A stretch of DNA of 64,000 nt from Pelecanus crispus (taxonomy: Eukaryota; Chordata; Aves; Pelecaniformes; Pelecanidae). The notes under the pieces are model-generated. The model was not told where the DNA came from. It saw nothing but the letters and a program-made list of their open reading frames with translations, and ran no database searches. The stretch spans positions 1,994,001 through 2,058,000 of the forward strand of contig NC_134649.1 of NCBI RefSeq assembly GCF_030463565.1. Reading direction: 5' to 3'. This document shows, one piece after another, positions 48,501 to 61,089 of this stretch (positions within the stretch are counted from its first letter, which is position 1; each line of letters begins with the position of its first letter). The position numbers and the translations under genes were made by a program.

Positions 48501-51500
48501 TATCTCCTTCCTGATTTTCCCCCGTAGTCGCATCTGGGATCAGGCGCTTCCAGCTGGGAAGCCAGGAAGGCCCTGTGCCAGCAGGTCCCGCCAGGGCCAT
48601 ACGATGAGACTCGCGCCTTCCTTCTAAAGCACTTTGCCCAGGTGAACCAGAGCCCCCAGCTGAGCCCGGAGAGGCAGAGCGAGCGGGGAGCGCTCCCAGA
48701 GCGCGTTGGCGGCGTCAGCTCGCTGCAGCTCACTCAACTCACGCGACGGCAAAGTCTCCTTGCCGTTGTCAGCCTCTGCCCACACCACGACCGCCAAGCC
48801 AAGATTCCGTGCCTTGCAGGAGAGGGAAGCCAGCTGCCTGTTAACCGAGAGACCTCCTCCCTTTTCTCGAGTTGTTTCCCAATAGTGATTTTTCACCCCG
48901 AGATGCTTTGCTCTGTTTATAAAGCGAGCGCCCGTCCCACCAAGGCAGAGCGGCCGTGCCCCCAGCTGCAGGGATGCTGCAAGGAGCACGCAGGGCACTG
49001 GCACTTTCGCAAGGGTGCTGCTGCGCTGAGCTCTGTGCCCGGCACAATTTCGAAGAGAGAGGGAGACTTAAGATTATCTAAAAAAAAAAAAAAAAAAAAA
49101 AGAAAAAGAAAAAAAATCCTGTCCTGTTTGCCAGAAGTTGGCCTCCAAGGGGCACAATAGGAGGGAATTTCCAGGAAGCTGAAAACGATCAAAACCTTTT
49201 AAGACAGCCGATTTTGCCCTAGGCATTTTATGTGTGCATAGAAACTTTTTAAACGCATGCCCCGCTTTCCCGGCGCGCACAGGCTGCAGGAGGGGGCCCA
49301 GGCCTGCGGGAAGGCAGGGCAGGGCTCTGCGCACCCCTCTGCCCGCCAGCCCCGGGGTCGGGGCGTCCTGTCCCCTCCTTGCTCCAAACCACCTCACCTG
49401 TGGCTTCTTCTCCAGCTCTCGCCCCTCCGACCCCGCTGCCGAGAGCGGGCTCTGCAGCTCGCACGTTAATGCTCCGTCTTTGGCAGAGAGCAAGCAGAAA
49501 AACCCATCAACGGTTTGAGACGGGCAAGGAGAGAGTTTTTATCAGGGTTATGGGGTTTGTACAGACCCCATCAGGCTCCTCGGGGGTACAAGAGCTGTCC
49601 TTTCTGATGTTAAAGTAGAATTTAGATTTAATCAGAGCAAGGCTGGTCAGCCCAGTCGCCATCACCAGCTTCACGCCAACAAGGCTGCGTGAGCGTTTTC
49701 TTCAGTTGTTTAACCGGACTAATAGTTTATGCAGCTATTTACACCTGAAAACACTTTCAGAGCTATTGCAAGAGCTGAACAGTGAAGACATGGAGACGTT
49801 AACCCTAATTAAAGGCATCCCAGCAAGAACCGCTGTTATAGAAAAGATTTGGGGAGTGCGGGGGGATTTCCCATTACTTTGTGAGTAGGCGCGCAGCCTT
49901 TACGCCAACTTGTAACAAGGCACTATAGATCCTAACGTAGCAAGCGATGCTTCTTCTCGACAAGAAACTGCCCCTTTGGCTTAACACGCTGAACTCCAGC
50001 TTGCTAAGCTGCTATAAATATTTGATGCCAGAACAGACGCAATTTCATCAGCACCTGCGATTGTGCAGCAACTACTGGCACGTACCTTCACTGGCAGTGG
50101 CTCCAGAAAAGCCTTCGCTTCATTTTAATTTAAGGTACTTTTACCAAATGAGAACCGACACATTTTTCTACTGTGTTATTTTTAAACGTTCTGGGAAGGA
50201 TTAATTATTTTCTTAATTTACATCCTTAGAAGCATCTGATTACCATCAGGGTATTCTTTTTGAAAGGAGGATCCGATCTCCCGGAAAAGAAAGAACTGTT
50301 ACTTACCTTACAGCGACAGCAGTTCTCACCATAGCCCCTCCTTTACCCCACGCTGCGACCAGATCCTGCCGGCAGCAGCTCCCTGCGCTCACCCCCTGTA
50401 TTTACACTGATATCTCCTGCAAACAGAGGGGAAAACGGCGTCTCATCCCGCACCCGCATCAACAGCGGAGAGAGGAAATGGGTTATAGAATCATAGAATC
50501 ATCGAATCGTTTAGGTTGGAAAAGACCTTTAAGATCATCCAGGCCAACCATTAACCTCACACTACCAAGTCCACCACTAAACCAATTAAGGGGAGAGTAG
50601 CAATTTCATGTTTCCTGGCTTGGTGGCTGGATTATTTTTAATGAAAGTAAAAACTAGGAACCATTAAGATTGGAAAGGACCTCTAAGATCATCAGTCCAA
50701 CCATCAACCCAACACCACCATGCCCACTAAACCATGTCCCAGAGTACCATGTCTACCCTTTTTTAAAAAAAAAAAACAAAAACAAAACCAAAAAAAGTTA
50801 TGCTGCCCATAGAGACCTTCCCCAACTATTTACAGTAAAACAGGTTTTTTTTGTTTTTCCCCTAAACCTACCCGCCTCCCAGTGACCTTCCCCCTGGATT
50901 TCACAACTGGTAACTGCAAAGCTCTTCTGTGCCCAAGTACTCGCACTCGGAGTCTTATTTAAACAACCACAGCTCCTTCAGCTTGAACAAACCGTTCTGG
51001 TAACCTCAGCCACGAACAAAAACGCAGCCCAGGCTCCGCCGACCTGCGCTCACCCATTTCAGAAAGGGAAAGCACTCAAGCACTGCCCCAGCGGGGTGAC
51101 CCCAGGCATGAGATTATGGAGGACTCGTAATTAGGGCATGGCCACGTATAATCCCTTTCAACGGTCGATCAGCAGGCTCTGAACGCCTAGAAGGTGTCCT
51201 GCAAACAAAATATCGAGTGATAGGTCCACAACCCAAGAGCTTCCCCTCCGACAGACCGCTGCCCCAGCCACGATCCCGTTCGCGCGCTGCTGGCCCGAAG
51301 AGAAATGGCAACACGCTTGTCAACGACGCGGGCCCCTCAACAGCAGCACGCGTGCAAGCAAAAGCCTCTTCTGGACTGTATTAGATACCTTATCGAAGGA
51401 AACAGCTGCCCAGCACGTTATCGGATAAAAGCTGCCGGGATTCTCTGATGTTTGGTCTAGTGCCCACCCACTGTATGTTAGGGCTGAAGTAAAGGAGCAA

Positions 51501-52366
51501 GGGAATTCGCCTCCTCTCCTGTCAGCCGAAGGAATACGGCATCGAATTCCCAGCAGCAGCTTCATTCAGCAACACTTAACGTTACTTTTCTACGTGTCGT
51601 TCCTTACGTACTTCTATTTTATTGACATTATTTGACAGGAAAAATGCCTTTTAATGGTTTAGCCTGTAGGGAGGAGAACATTTTAAGTTAGATAACTGCT
51701 GTCACTGCCAAGGCATTACCAAAGCTGGAACGAAAAGCATCGCTACTGCCAGGTGCCAACTGCGTGGTTACCACTTCTTTGTACGTATTTTCAGGGAGAG
51801 CCTTAAAGCCCCAGCTGAGAAGGTATTCTTTGCTTTCAAACACTAAAGGACCGGCAATATTAACAATCGTCACACAAATCTACTTAAAGTTGGGCACATA
51901 ATCTGCATGAGTGCTTAGCTTTGTCTCAAGTGAATAGCGACAGGTTTGCTATTCAAGCCAAATAAGCCACTCCTACCAAGAGCAATTACAAGCTGATTTG
52001 GGTTGAATTTGTGAATCTTTTTGATGTGGAACTCAAAGAGATGGACATCTCTGCTCCACAAAGTTAGACGTTGAAATCAAAATGGAAGCGCTAACGGATG
52101 CTAGTTGAGAACTGCAACCTGGATGGCACCTCCAACTGATCCCAGAAGTTATTACTTCTGAGAAAAATTATTTGAAACCCCAAATCCTGCATTGCTCTTC
52201 TTTTGAAGATCACAACATCCCTAACACATGCCACTCAAATGTGTATTTTCTTTTACTCTTTCTTTCAGTTGATGACCTGCTAAAAGAAGCCAAAGTCGGA
52301 CCAAATGGAACAATAAAATATGAAGAATTTGTCCGCATCATTTGTCTTCCTAAAGTCGACTACTGA
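45535..52366 (+). CDS. CALML4: CALML4, calmodulin-like protein 4 (complete, 5 coding exons, 153 aa)
   Basis: Calmodulin-fold light chain; in mammals it binds the IQ motifs of myosin-7b in the intermicrovillar adhesion complex of brush borders. Coding exons: 45535-45537 (the ATG alone), 45637-45667, 47194-47334, 48269-48457, 52269-52366 (TGA 52364-52366). These give 462 nt, 153 aa, the human length. It reads M-AKFLSQDQIN-EFKECFSLYDK, with MAVMRCLGASPTPGEVQRHL, ELDFSTFLNIM, EREILTALSMIDRQKRG, LTRLGEKLSEEEVDDLLKEA and IKYEEFVRIICLPKVDY. Four EF-hand-like units are present, but the loops (DKKQKGKIKASD, DRQKRGVITVSE, KVGPNGTIKYEE) lack the full set of acidic ligands, so Ca2+ binding is probably weak or lost, as in the mammalian protein. 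The intron directly after the ATG is the classic calmodulin-gene intron. Confidence 0.96.
45729..45752. repeat. (TA)12 microsatellite in CALML4 intron 2
   Basis: Twelve perfect TA units lie 60 bp after the donor of the second coding exon. Intron 45668-47193 is otherwise GC-rich with a CpG-containing block at about 46480-46850 and shows no further element. A T run of the preceding intron (about 45606-45621) forms part of the exon-2 polypyrimidine tract. Confidence 0.85.
47512..47800 (-). mobile_element. CR1 LINE fragment, antisense, duplicated-tail type
   Basis: In the CALML4 intron after exon 47194-47334. The plus strand opens TCATAGGATCATAGAATCTT, then the distal tail, the linker (TTTCATGTTTCCTGGCTTGG), the proximal tail (ATTAAGATTGGAAAGGATCT) and a few dozen bases of body to CACCTCTGCCC. 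The distal tail reads CCAATCAAGGGTAGAGTAAT at the linker junction, a hybrid between the simple-tail wording and the duplicated-tail wording seen elsewhere. Confidence 0.92.
48458..52268 (+). other. CALML4: CALML4 last intron: contents
   Basis: A 3.8 kb intron with an A-rich run (about 49081-49116), a GC-rich patch at 49250-49450 and one CR1 copy (50485-50765). The sequence around 49600-50250 and 50800-52260 is AT-richer and unique. No additional exon, RNA gene or nested coding region was recognised. Confidence 0.55.
50485..50765 (-). mobile_element. CR1 LINE fragment, antisense, duplicated-tail type
   Basis: In the last CALML4 intron. On the plus strand it begins with three tail microrepeats (ATAGAATCATAGAATCATCG), then the distal tail, the linker (ACCAATTAAGGGGAGAGTAG to TTTTTAATGAAAGTAAA), the proximal tail (ATTAAGATTGGAAAGGACCT), and stops soon after CATGTCCCAGAGTACC. 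It is followed by an A-rich run at about 50764-50800. Confidence 0.92.
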
Positions 52367-53670
52367 AATTCAGAACAAGAGATCTTATAAGAGCAGGAGC
52401 TGAGGCTCTTTTGACTTCCATTTTTCCTAGTTACTACTTGGACTCAGGAATCATCATTTGCCTTTAAAAATCCTTATTTTGCCTTGATGATAGCGCTTAC
52501 ACTTACACAGGTTCCCACCCCATTTCTAGAGAAACGTGGTCACAAAATGTGAGCTCTCTGTTGTTTAAGTAAACTGAATGTAACATTCCCTTGTGTAACA
52601 TGTGTCACGCTTAAAAAAACCAACTCGTTTCAAAAATGCATTTAAGTCTACAGATTGCAGCATAAATGGTAACTTGTAGTTAAGGTCTCACGGTGACTGT
52701 GTTCCACGAAGTCAGCAACACCCATAACCTTTGCTGCTTCCACACACCCAAGCCCAGACACGGTTCTTTGTGTAGAAACAGATTCCCCGGGAAGCTTGAT
52801 TATGTCACGATGGTGGTAAATTTAGTGTAAGTATGCACAGTTCCCCAGCATTTCCTGGACCCAGGGCATGATCCCGTAACTCCTCACCAGATGTTCCCTT
52901 GTCATGAAGTTGTCGAGTTAACAGCCCCACTTGCGGGGTGGCCACATCCCTGTGGACAATCCAGAGTGACGGGAGACAGGCAGCCGGGAATTCTGCAGCT
53001 CCCCCAGTTAGCGATGCTCACCGGCTGCAGAGGACGACTCCCAGTCTCCAAGCACAGAACGGTCCATGATCACGGCCTCACTCCTCCTCGTCTTTCGCTC
53101 CTCCAACATACAAGGGCTCTATGTCGTCGCACTTCTGTCACATTATTTATTAAGGTGCAGTATCTCGCAACGTCAAGTCGCTGTGCGGTTAAGCTGCCCC
53201 TGCATTCTGAGGCAACACACGGAAAACGCTGCGCTTGGGAAATGTATCTGTCACCAAGTCCTGGGCTCGCTGCCCAGAACATACGCCTAGAGACAGCCTG
53301 GCAGGGAAGAACAGGGGCCATGAAAATTCAGCTTCTCTACAACAGGAAAAAAAGCCACCCCATCTCTAGCTAAGGTCCTCAGACTGGTATGAAATTTAGG
53401 ACAACGTACAGCAGGTTCTCCCTGCAGTCAATTTGCAGAGACCGTCCCTGCGCAGTCACGGCACAAGCAGCAACCTGTGAAGTACGCTGGAAGAGCGCAC
53501 GCTCCTGCCAGGTCTGCTGCGGCTTCTGCCCACGGGAGCCCCCTTCCCCTCCTTCCACCCCTGCCTCTCCTTCCCTTTTTTAATTCTGAATCTTTATCAC
53601 TGAAGCAACTAACTCGCTCTTTGCTCAAGTTGTGAGATGACCAGCAATTAAATCATTAAAGCCATTGCAG
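52367..53670 (+). other. CALML4: CALML4 3'UTR (inferred)
   Basis: AT-rich sequence follows the stop for about 300 bp and then becomes mixed. No AATAAA occurs early. Two ATTAAA hexamers at 53647-53652 and 53655-53660 are the best candidate polyadenylation signals, implying a 3'UTR near 1.3 kb. The end is uncertain. The interval holds no other coding signal. Confidence 0.35.
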
Positions 53671-55260
53671 ATACAACGCATTTATCACCTACTGAGGCAC
53701 CGAGCACTGCCTGAACACCGCCGACTACCACCAAAACCATCACGCATCGCTGCAACGCTTGGAATGAGCTGGGACTGTTAACTAGCACAAACTTGGTTAG
53801 AAACTGAAAAAAAACCAAAGCGTGAGCCCATCATCCTAACCCTTCCAAATCACAGAATCATAGAATCGTTTAGGTTGGAAAAGACCTTTAAGATCATCCA
53901 GTCCAACCATTAACCTACCCTACCAAGTCCACTCTAAACCAATCAAGGGTAGACTAGGCTAAACCATGTCCCCAAGTGCCACATCTACCCGTTTTTTGAA
54001 CACTCAGTAACAGTGTCTCTAGAAGACAGGGATTATTCTGATGGAATATTATTAAAAAAAAAAAAGCACAGAAGACTAGACGACACGCTGAATGCTACAC
54101 AAGAAATGGAAGCGGATCCAGGACGTATCCTTCAGACAAATGGCAGTTTTGTGCCCAACCTCCCCCAACTCAGAGCCAAGCTGCAGAGCCCGCGGTTCTC
54201 GCAAGACGGCAGTCCCAGACTAACCCAGTAAAGCTCAGACTTGGATCCCGACGTGCCGAGATAGTAACCAAAGGCCCTCTGAACAGCAAAGGATCATGCT
54301 TCAAGGGAAAATAAACTGCTCGATGTAAAACTGACATACCTTGTCATACCTGCCTACCGCATCCCTCAATTCTTGTATTAGCTCTTCCTACTTTACAGAT
54401 AGAAAACAAAACAAAACAAAAAAAACTTGTTTCTCTGAAAATTAAGAGAGTTACAAGCAGCTCAACGCTCAGGTAACACTCCAGAAAAACATTATACAGT
54501 GAAATAGAGATAGGATTCACTAGAAAAACCAAGAATAGGTTCCAAATAACAGCAGAAGTTAGCACTTCCCTGGTAACTCTCTTCCCCCTGTTCACAGTTG
54601 ATCTCAACGTTTGGACAAAACACCCACCTACCTTGACGCTGAGCCTTGGAGCACCAGTGCCTTTCGGAGGTCTGCCCACAGCGTGGAGTTCGGTTTCTGC
54701 CCGCCGGAGCTCTTCCAGACCTTTGCTACAGAAGTACCAGAGATGAAGGGGAGCAAAAACCTCAGTTGCTTTGAGCCTGAGCGTAATTAGCTTACGAAAC
54801 AAGGAGTTCATTTAGAAGCATTTGTTTCCAATATGCATCAATAGCCAAATTACAAATGATCCAATACACAGCTTAATTCTTCCCTATTGACCAGAACAGT
54901 TGATTAACAAATCCTTTCAGCTGCAGACAATGTAAAAGCTTGTATGTCATGGGGATTGATCAGCTCAAAATCACTTTGGATTACTCCAGAATGCATCTGT
55001 ATCATAACAGGCGGTTACTACCCTCTCCGGGTGGGTAAACATTGCCCAAATAAAAGCGAGCAAAAAAGGAACCGCACTTCTCACGCACTCACAAAACAAA
55101 GCAGCATTGTTAGAGCTCGGAGAGGCGAGCAAGAGACACTCCGTGCCACAAACCATTTAGAAGCAAAGCATTCCTGCTCCAAAGGGACCTCTGCGACTCG
55201 TGAGTTCACAGAAAACACCCTGTCCCCCCTCCCCTTCCCCCCCCCCCCCCCCCCCAGGAA
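53671..55260. other. CALML4-PIAS1 convergent intergenic interval
   Basis: No gene recognised. It contains one CR1 fragment (53851-54008), A-rich runs near 54050-54064 and 54403-54426, and a run of 19 C at 55237-55255. A 72-codon open frame after the CR1 shows no family resemblance. The C run marks roughly where the PIAS1 3'UTR should end. Confidence 0.5.
53851..54008 (-). mobile_element. CR1 LINE fragment, antisense, simple-tail type
   Basis: A short, 5'-truncated copy of about 155 bp. The plus strand reads CACAGAATCATAGAATCGTT, the tail, then CCAATCAAGGGTAGACTAGG directly into AAACCATGTCCCC, without the linker and second tail. It therefore belongs with the copy at 969-1368 rather than with the five duplicated-tail copies. 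Confidence 0.92.
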
Positions 55261-58200
55261 ACACAACGTAACTGAATGCTTTTTATTACATCTAAAGATT
55301 TCTACATAAACAGGTAACATTCAATAGGTAAACCATTTTTTTTTCCAATGCATATAATAAATATTTTCACTTGGTACTTTTATACAAACTGACATTGGTC
55401 TACTATACATTTTTAAAAGCCATTTACTGGTTTGGCATGCCGTATGGAAACTAAGAGAAAGTTTTAAGGCAATGAATGACAGATTTAAATTCATGGAATT
55501 AATGGTATTTTTAATATTCTGCTTATATACAGTCTTCCCTTTGTTAATTAAAACAATTAACAGCAGCACTTTCGGGGACCATCAGCAATTTTCCCTTGTT
55601 AGAAATCTAAGCTCTGTTAAAAAATTAAAAAAAAAAAAAAAAAAAAAACAAACACAAGAAAGGAAGGAAAAAACAGTTACACTGACAAACCAAAATCCTT
55701 TCTATTTAAAATGTGCTTAAAACCCTGAAATGTTAAACTGCAACGAAGAATTAATTTTCCAAACGTTCTCCTCACAGTCCTTAGCTCTGTGTCGGGAGGC
55801 AGGTCCAAGAGAGTCCACTGAAAATCTAGCAGTCATCCCGTCCTTGAAAGGCTTACTGAATCCTTGCCACGGAGAGGAAGGGGCAAGCCTGGAATTGCCG
55901 TCACGTCTATCGTTACGGAAGCGCCACAAAGTTTTTAACGCGTGGCATAGGTTATAGCCTAGCGCGGTTTTTCATCTTCTAAAGGATGCATCAGCAATGC
56001 CCTCAAGAGCGATTCAAAGCCACTTCCACCCTGCTATTCAAACAGCAGCTACGCGCTCCTATCCGTGTCAGCATGTACACGTACATATGCACGTATGCAC
56101 ATGTACGCATGCACATACACACACAGAGAGAGAACCATACGTAACACAGACGCGCACGCGAGCGCACGCCCCGCTCCTCCAGTGGAAGAATTTGCAGACA
56201 AGAGACCACTGGTCTAAGGATGACAGAAACTCTGCGGTCTGCAGCGAAGGGAGCGGTGCCGCAAGCCAGGCCACCCTGGGTTGCTTCACCGCATCTCTGA
56301 TAACGTGCGAACTAACGGACATCGAGTTTTGGAGTGACGTTTGCAGGGAACTCGTCGAGAACTCAGACTGAGACTTCTACCAAGCAATGTTAACTGTGGT
56401 CAGAGGCACAGAGAATTATCAGCTATAAAGAACACCCTAGCATGAAACAGGAATACTCACAAAGCATATGGGGTTAATACCACAAAGGAGGAGTTAAGAA
56501 CATTTCCGTCGCTTCTTTGTAGAGCAACGAGGTTAAAAAATGACTACGGTGAACTGAAGAGCCTTCCTTTCCTTCAGGGTAACTTGTGAGGAAATGGAAG
56601 ACGTCATCAGCTGACCTCACTTTCCAAAAGCTAAGACAGGCATCACAATGCCAGATTCTGTGTCACCACACACTCGCCACATTTAATTTTATCTGTGAAT
56701 TAGCACGATTTTAATACCATTGTCAAAAGTGACATAAGCTGCTCTTCAGGTCATCTTTAACAATACAGTCAATGGAAATGTTGCCACAATCATCGGTAAA
56801 ACAGCCACAAGCTCTCCCGAATTTCTCTTAGGTGTTTCAGAAGCTGGGGACACGCACGCTCCCAGTTACACTGATGGCAGTCGTACTCCAGATTTACAAA
56901 CGGTATTATAGCAAAACATATGCTCTGAAGTTACCAGGTTAGTATTCATGACTAAAATGTATGAGATATATTCCTAGTGTAGGTTTAATCACTTCAAAAT
57001 CAGACTGAGTTTAAAAAATAAGTATTTCCCATTTTCTATCCTTTTATTTATTTTTTAACTGACATTTAATAAATTATAAAATTGGTGTATGGTGAAATAT
57101 ATATATCAGCCAGATATGTATGAAATACACATGCATGGGAAAAACTATTTAACTCACTTTTAACTCACACACACAGATCTATAAATACATATATACACAC
57201 ACATATACATATAAACACAAACATTTGTTTTCAAAATTCAAGTCAACTATTTAGTGGCAGAGGGATGCTGTAAAAACACTAAAAACGATTTTGATGCCAC
57301 ATAATGTGAACCTTTCAAATAACCATACGACTGATCATACAGCAATACCTAATGCTACTTGGATTAAAGATTTTTTTTTCTTTTTTTTTTCCTTTTTTTT
57401 CTTTTTTTTTTCTTTTTTAATCAATGCAAGATTTTGAGACAACTTCATAGGCAAAAGGTGGCCCTTGTCAATGCTCAAAGCAACTAGCTGCAATCAACAG
57501 GTTTGGACATTAAAAATTCAGACAAGAATTTGCTAATTTTAGTATTCCTTACTCTCTCTTCCTGATAAACTTGTTACCTGCACTTTCAACCAGTTATAAA
57601 AATATTTTTCATATCAGAGGAAATATTTACTCTCTCTGACATGGACTTTGGGACACAAGAGAATCACCTCCTTCCCTCCCCCTTCTCTTACTGTAAAGAA
57701 TCTCCTGAAAAACTGCATTCCAGCTATTTACACATTTCACTCTTTAATTAAGAACGGATCGGCCCAAGTGACCCACCAGTTCTAAAAAAAGATTTTCCTA
57801 TGCCATGCAAAACTTTAAAAGAAAAAAAAAAAGAGAGAGAGAGAAAAGAAACCAGGAAGTATGGCTCAAAGTTCAACATAAGCATACTGAAAAATCAGGG
57901 AAACTCAAAATAATTACAAGGCCAAAAAGAGAAAACTGAATTTTGAAACCCACTACCCTAAGAGACTTCAATAGGTAGCAATATGTTTGAGTACATGGGC
58001 TACAGGGTGGGGCTTTTTTATTGGGTTGGGTTTTGGTTTAAGAGACTCACACTGAACATTTAATATTAATTTTGATGAATGTGAACTCAGAAGACAGTGT
58101 ACCAAGACCGCTATCAGCTGCACAAACCATGCAATAGTGTGTTGGTATTTGTATTTTCTTCCTTTTGTTGACAAGTTCACTTTTAAGCAGAAATTTGATC

Positions 58201-59190
58201 TACTGCAGCTAAAAGTAGGTTTCTCCAGACAGAGTAAGATAGGCCTCAATTCAACAGGCCACTTATACACGCATGGCTAACTTTAAAGCACAAGCAGTTC
58301 CACAAATTTAAAACCGACACATGCTTAATATTTTGCTGATTAGGATCTTACGTTATTTTAAACGGACTTCATAGCAAGTTTTTAGAAACAAAACCCTACA
58401 GTCCAATGTGTCAACGCTTTTATTTGGGGCTAGATTCTATAAAAACTCTCTGTCTTGTCCCATGTAAGCACAGCCAAGTAAATCCTCAGCCCGAGATTTT
58501 ATGGAGTCTGGCCCTCGAGAATAATTGGTGCACTAATGAGCTTGCAACATGCTTGATTAAAGCATGGAATTAATAAAAAAAAATTGTCTCAATAGAGGGT
58601 CACGTAGAACCAGAAATAACAAAAAAAATCCCCCAAAAACCAAACCCGCTCCTGAAAGGCTATGTCCTGCAAACAGAGGGGATGCTGTGGAATAGTTTGG
58701 GTAGGGTTTATTCCGCTTTAAGCATAATAAAATCTGCACTAAATATGGGATGGGGGAATTAGATTCCACCAAAGGTAAATGTCTCCAAGAGAAGAAAAAA
58801 CTCTCTCACAGGTTTGAACTTTAAAAGTTCAGCTCCTTTCCTGTTTATGTTACTGTGAAAAAAATAATGCCATTTGTGTCCAAACTAGGGGGGGGGGAAG
58901 GTAACTTACATGACAAATGCACAGGTGTAAAATCTTCAACATCCATAAAAATGAACTGAAGCTCCTTGTTTTTGTTAATTTTTTTGTTTTGTTTTGTGTT
59001 TTTTTTTTTCTTATTTTTACCAGTGAGGCCATCTTAGGTTTATATACAAAAGTAAAACTGAAAATATACTTTTGTTCTCTGTACACATAAATTTTTTTCC
59101 CTAAAAAAGGAAAAAAACTTGTCTATGTTTCTAACATAAAGTAAAACCAAGCACAAAGATTTCCTCTGACGAGTTCATTTACTCCAAAAA
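55261..59190 (-). other. PIAS1: PIAS1 3'UTR (inferred), long and AT-rich
   Basis: Nearly 4 kb of AT-rich sequence, free of CR1, follows the PIAS1 stop on the minus strand. Minus-strand AATAAA strings (TTTATT on plus) lie at 58417-58422, at 57043-57052 (two overlapping) and at 55282-55287. The last would give a 3'UTR of about 3.9 kb. The stretch also holds A/T and TA/CA microsatellites (57090-57230), a pyrimidine-rich block (57370-57417), poly-A/GA at 57815-57850 and an ACAC/ACGC block near 56090-56165. Isoform ends are inferred. Confidence 0.4.
57370..57417. repeat. T-rich low-complexity block in the PIAS1 3'UTR
   Basis: Runs of 8-11 T broken by single or double C over about 48 bp. On the PIAS1 sense (minus) strand it is an A-rich tract with G interruptions. 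Confidence 0.8.
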
Positions 59191-61050
59191 TCAGTCCAAT
59201 GAAATAATGTCTGGTATGATACCAAAGATAGACGCCGTGTCCGTGCTGCTCCTACTTGCAACCGGATGACCATGATTCTCTCGCAGGCTGTTGGAGGAAA
59301 CAAGACTGCTGTTACTGCCACTATTGCTACCATTTGTGGCTGGCAGAGAACTGCTTCCTCCTGCATTTAGCTGATCGAGAAACATCTGAGATGAAGTGTA
59401 TGGGAAAAAACGAGAGTGTAAGAGTTCTTGATCATCTGATGCGGAAACTGCCGCAGCTGCAGCGGCAAGAAGGGATGTGTTGTAATGCTGGGGGGAAAAA
59501 CAACATTTTCAAGTTACATTTCAGACACCATAGTTTTGATTCAGACCAGCACAAAAGAAGGTATTCGTAAGCTAAAGCTCTGACAGCTTCTGGATTTCAC
59601 ATCAGCTCATCTACTCAACCTTTCTGTAAGGCAAGTGGACCGATGCAGTGAACTTTTACCTCTGCAGCCCCTGATTTCTGAAGCCAAAAGAAATTGGAAA
59701 TACTACTATTAGTAAGAGCAAACACTAGAAAGGTAACAGTATCGCAAGACACCCAAACCAGCAAGAAATGGTGAGAGGCAACACTCTTTTACCTCTCCAA
59801 AAAATTCCTTGGTGGAAAAATTGCCCAAAATTCAAAGAAACATTTTGCCATCCCTCTCCTCTGCTCAAAAGTCACAGACCAACCACAGCTGGTGAAACTA
59901 TGTGCTAATCACTGTCGGTGGAGGAAAGCACACTTCTGTGAAAAATGCATTTAGAAATAGCACGCTTAGTCCCATTAGATGGCAGCAAGGGCTGTCCCAA
60001 GTTATACTCTCTGCTGGGCAGCCCCTGAAAGGCAAGAACTTTAGCTATCAAGAAGCAGATTTTAAATGCAATCTCTCTGTAGGGTAATTTTGCTCTTGAC
60101 GTTTCTTTTCACTATGATGAAACATCCATGCAGGCTATTCAGCCTTGCTCCCTAAAATTTATGTACTGGTGTAATTATGCCATAACAGTGCAGCATCAGA
60201 CTTCCGCACTACTTGTTTCAGAATAATGTTTTGCTGGATATCAAGATAGCTTTTCTGAATCCAAATTCTACAGTGCAGGCTCCGGTCTTAATTCTGATAT
60301 ATGAAAGTATCCCTCTACATTTAGTGCAGTTCTCCTACTCGAGACTGCAGACCAGACATGACGGGACAAAGGGCAGGTGAGCCACCCCAGCCCCCTTCTT
60401 TTCTTGGAGGCACAGGAGGAAAAGTGATCAAGTGGGAGGGCCTGCCAACCCAGGCTCCTTTTGAGAATGACCTGCTTAGCTCCCAAAACTGGAGGAGCCA
60501 GCACCAACCTAGCACCGACCCTGAAATGGGTTTCAGTACGCGCTTACAGAAAGGTGGCAAACACGGTATGAACAGGCACGCAGCCTCAGAAAAAACAGAG
60601 CGCTGCCCCTGACTCTGAATCGTGTAAAGGCTGGACTGTCAAGAGGCTCAGTGGTGGGGCCCAGACTGTCAGATGGGCAAAGGTCAGACCTCGGGTCTGG
60701 AAAACTGAGGGGGTGGCTGGTGGACCCTCAGCCATGGCCGAGAGCCATCCCACAATACAACAGCGGCTGACTGAGCTTAACCCTTGGAAACTGAAATGTT
60801 TATCCTTTGTACTGCCTTATCCTACACCCATGAGACAATGCTTATGTTTGATTACAGTTTCTATGTGTATAAAATAAAGCTGCAGCCTGCCTGCATTTAC
60901 ACCTACATCATACATCTGCTCCTTCCTCGCCTATACATCCATGCCAGTAAGTGCTTCTCGGAAAAGACTATCTGCCATACGACTCGATTTTCCTTGACTT
61001 ACCTGATTGTCTCCTGACAGGAAAGGGAAGAAGTCTAAACCTGTAAAGAA

Positions 61051-61089
<39 letters not shown>

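Noticed and set aside
54013-54231. A 72-codon plus-strand frame beginning MSLEDRDYSDG after a CR1 tail
   Set aside because: No similarity to a known family, an internal poly-Lys from an A run, and no promoter or splice context.
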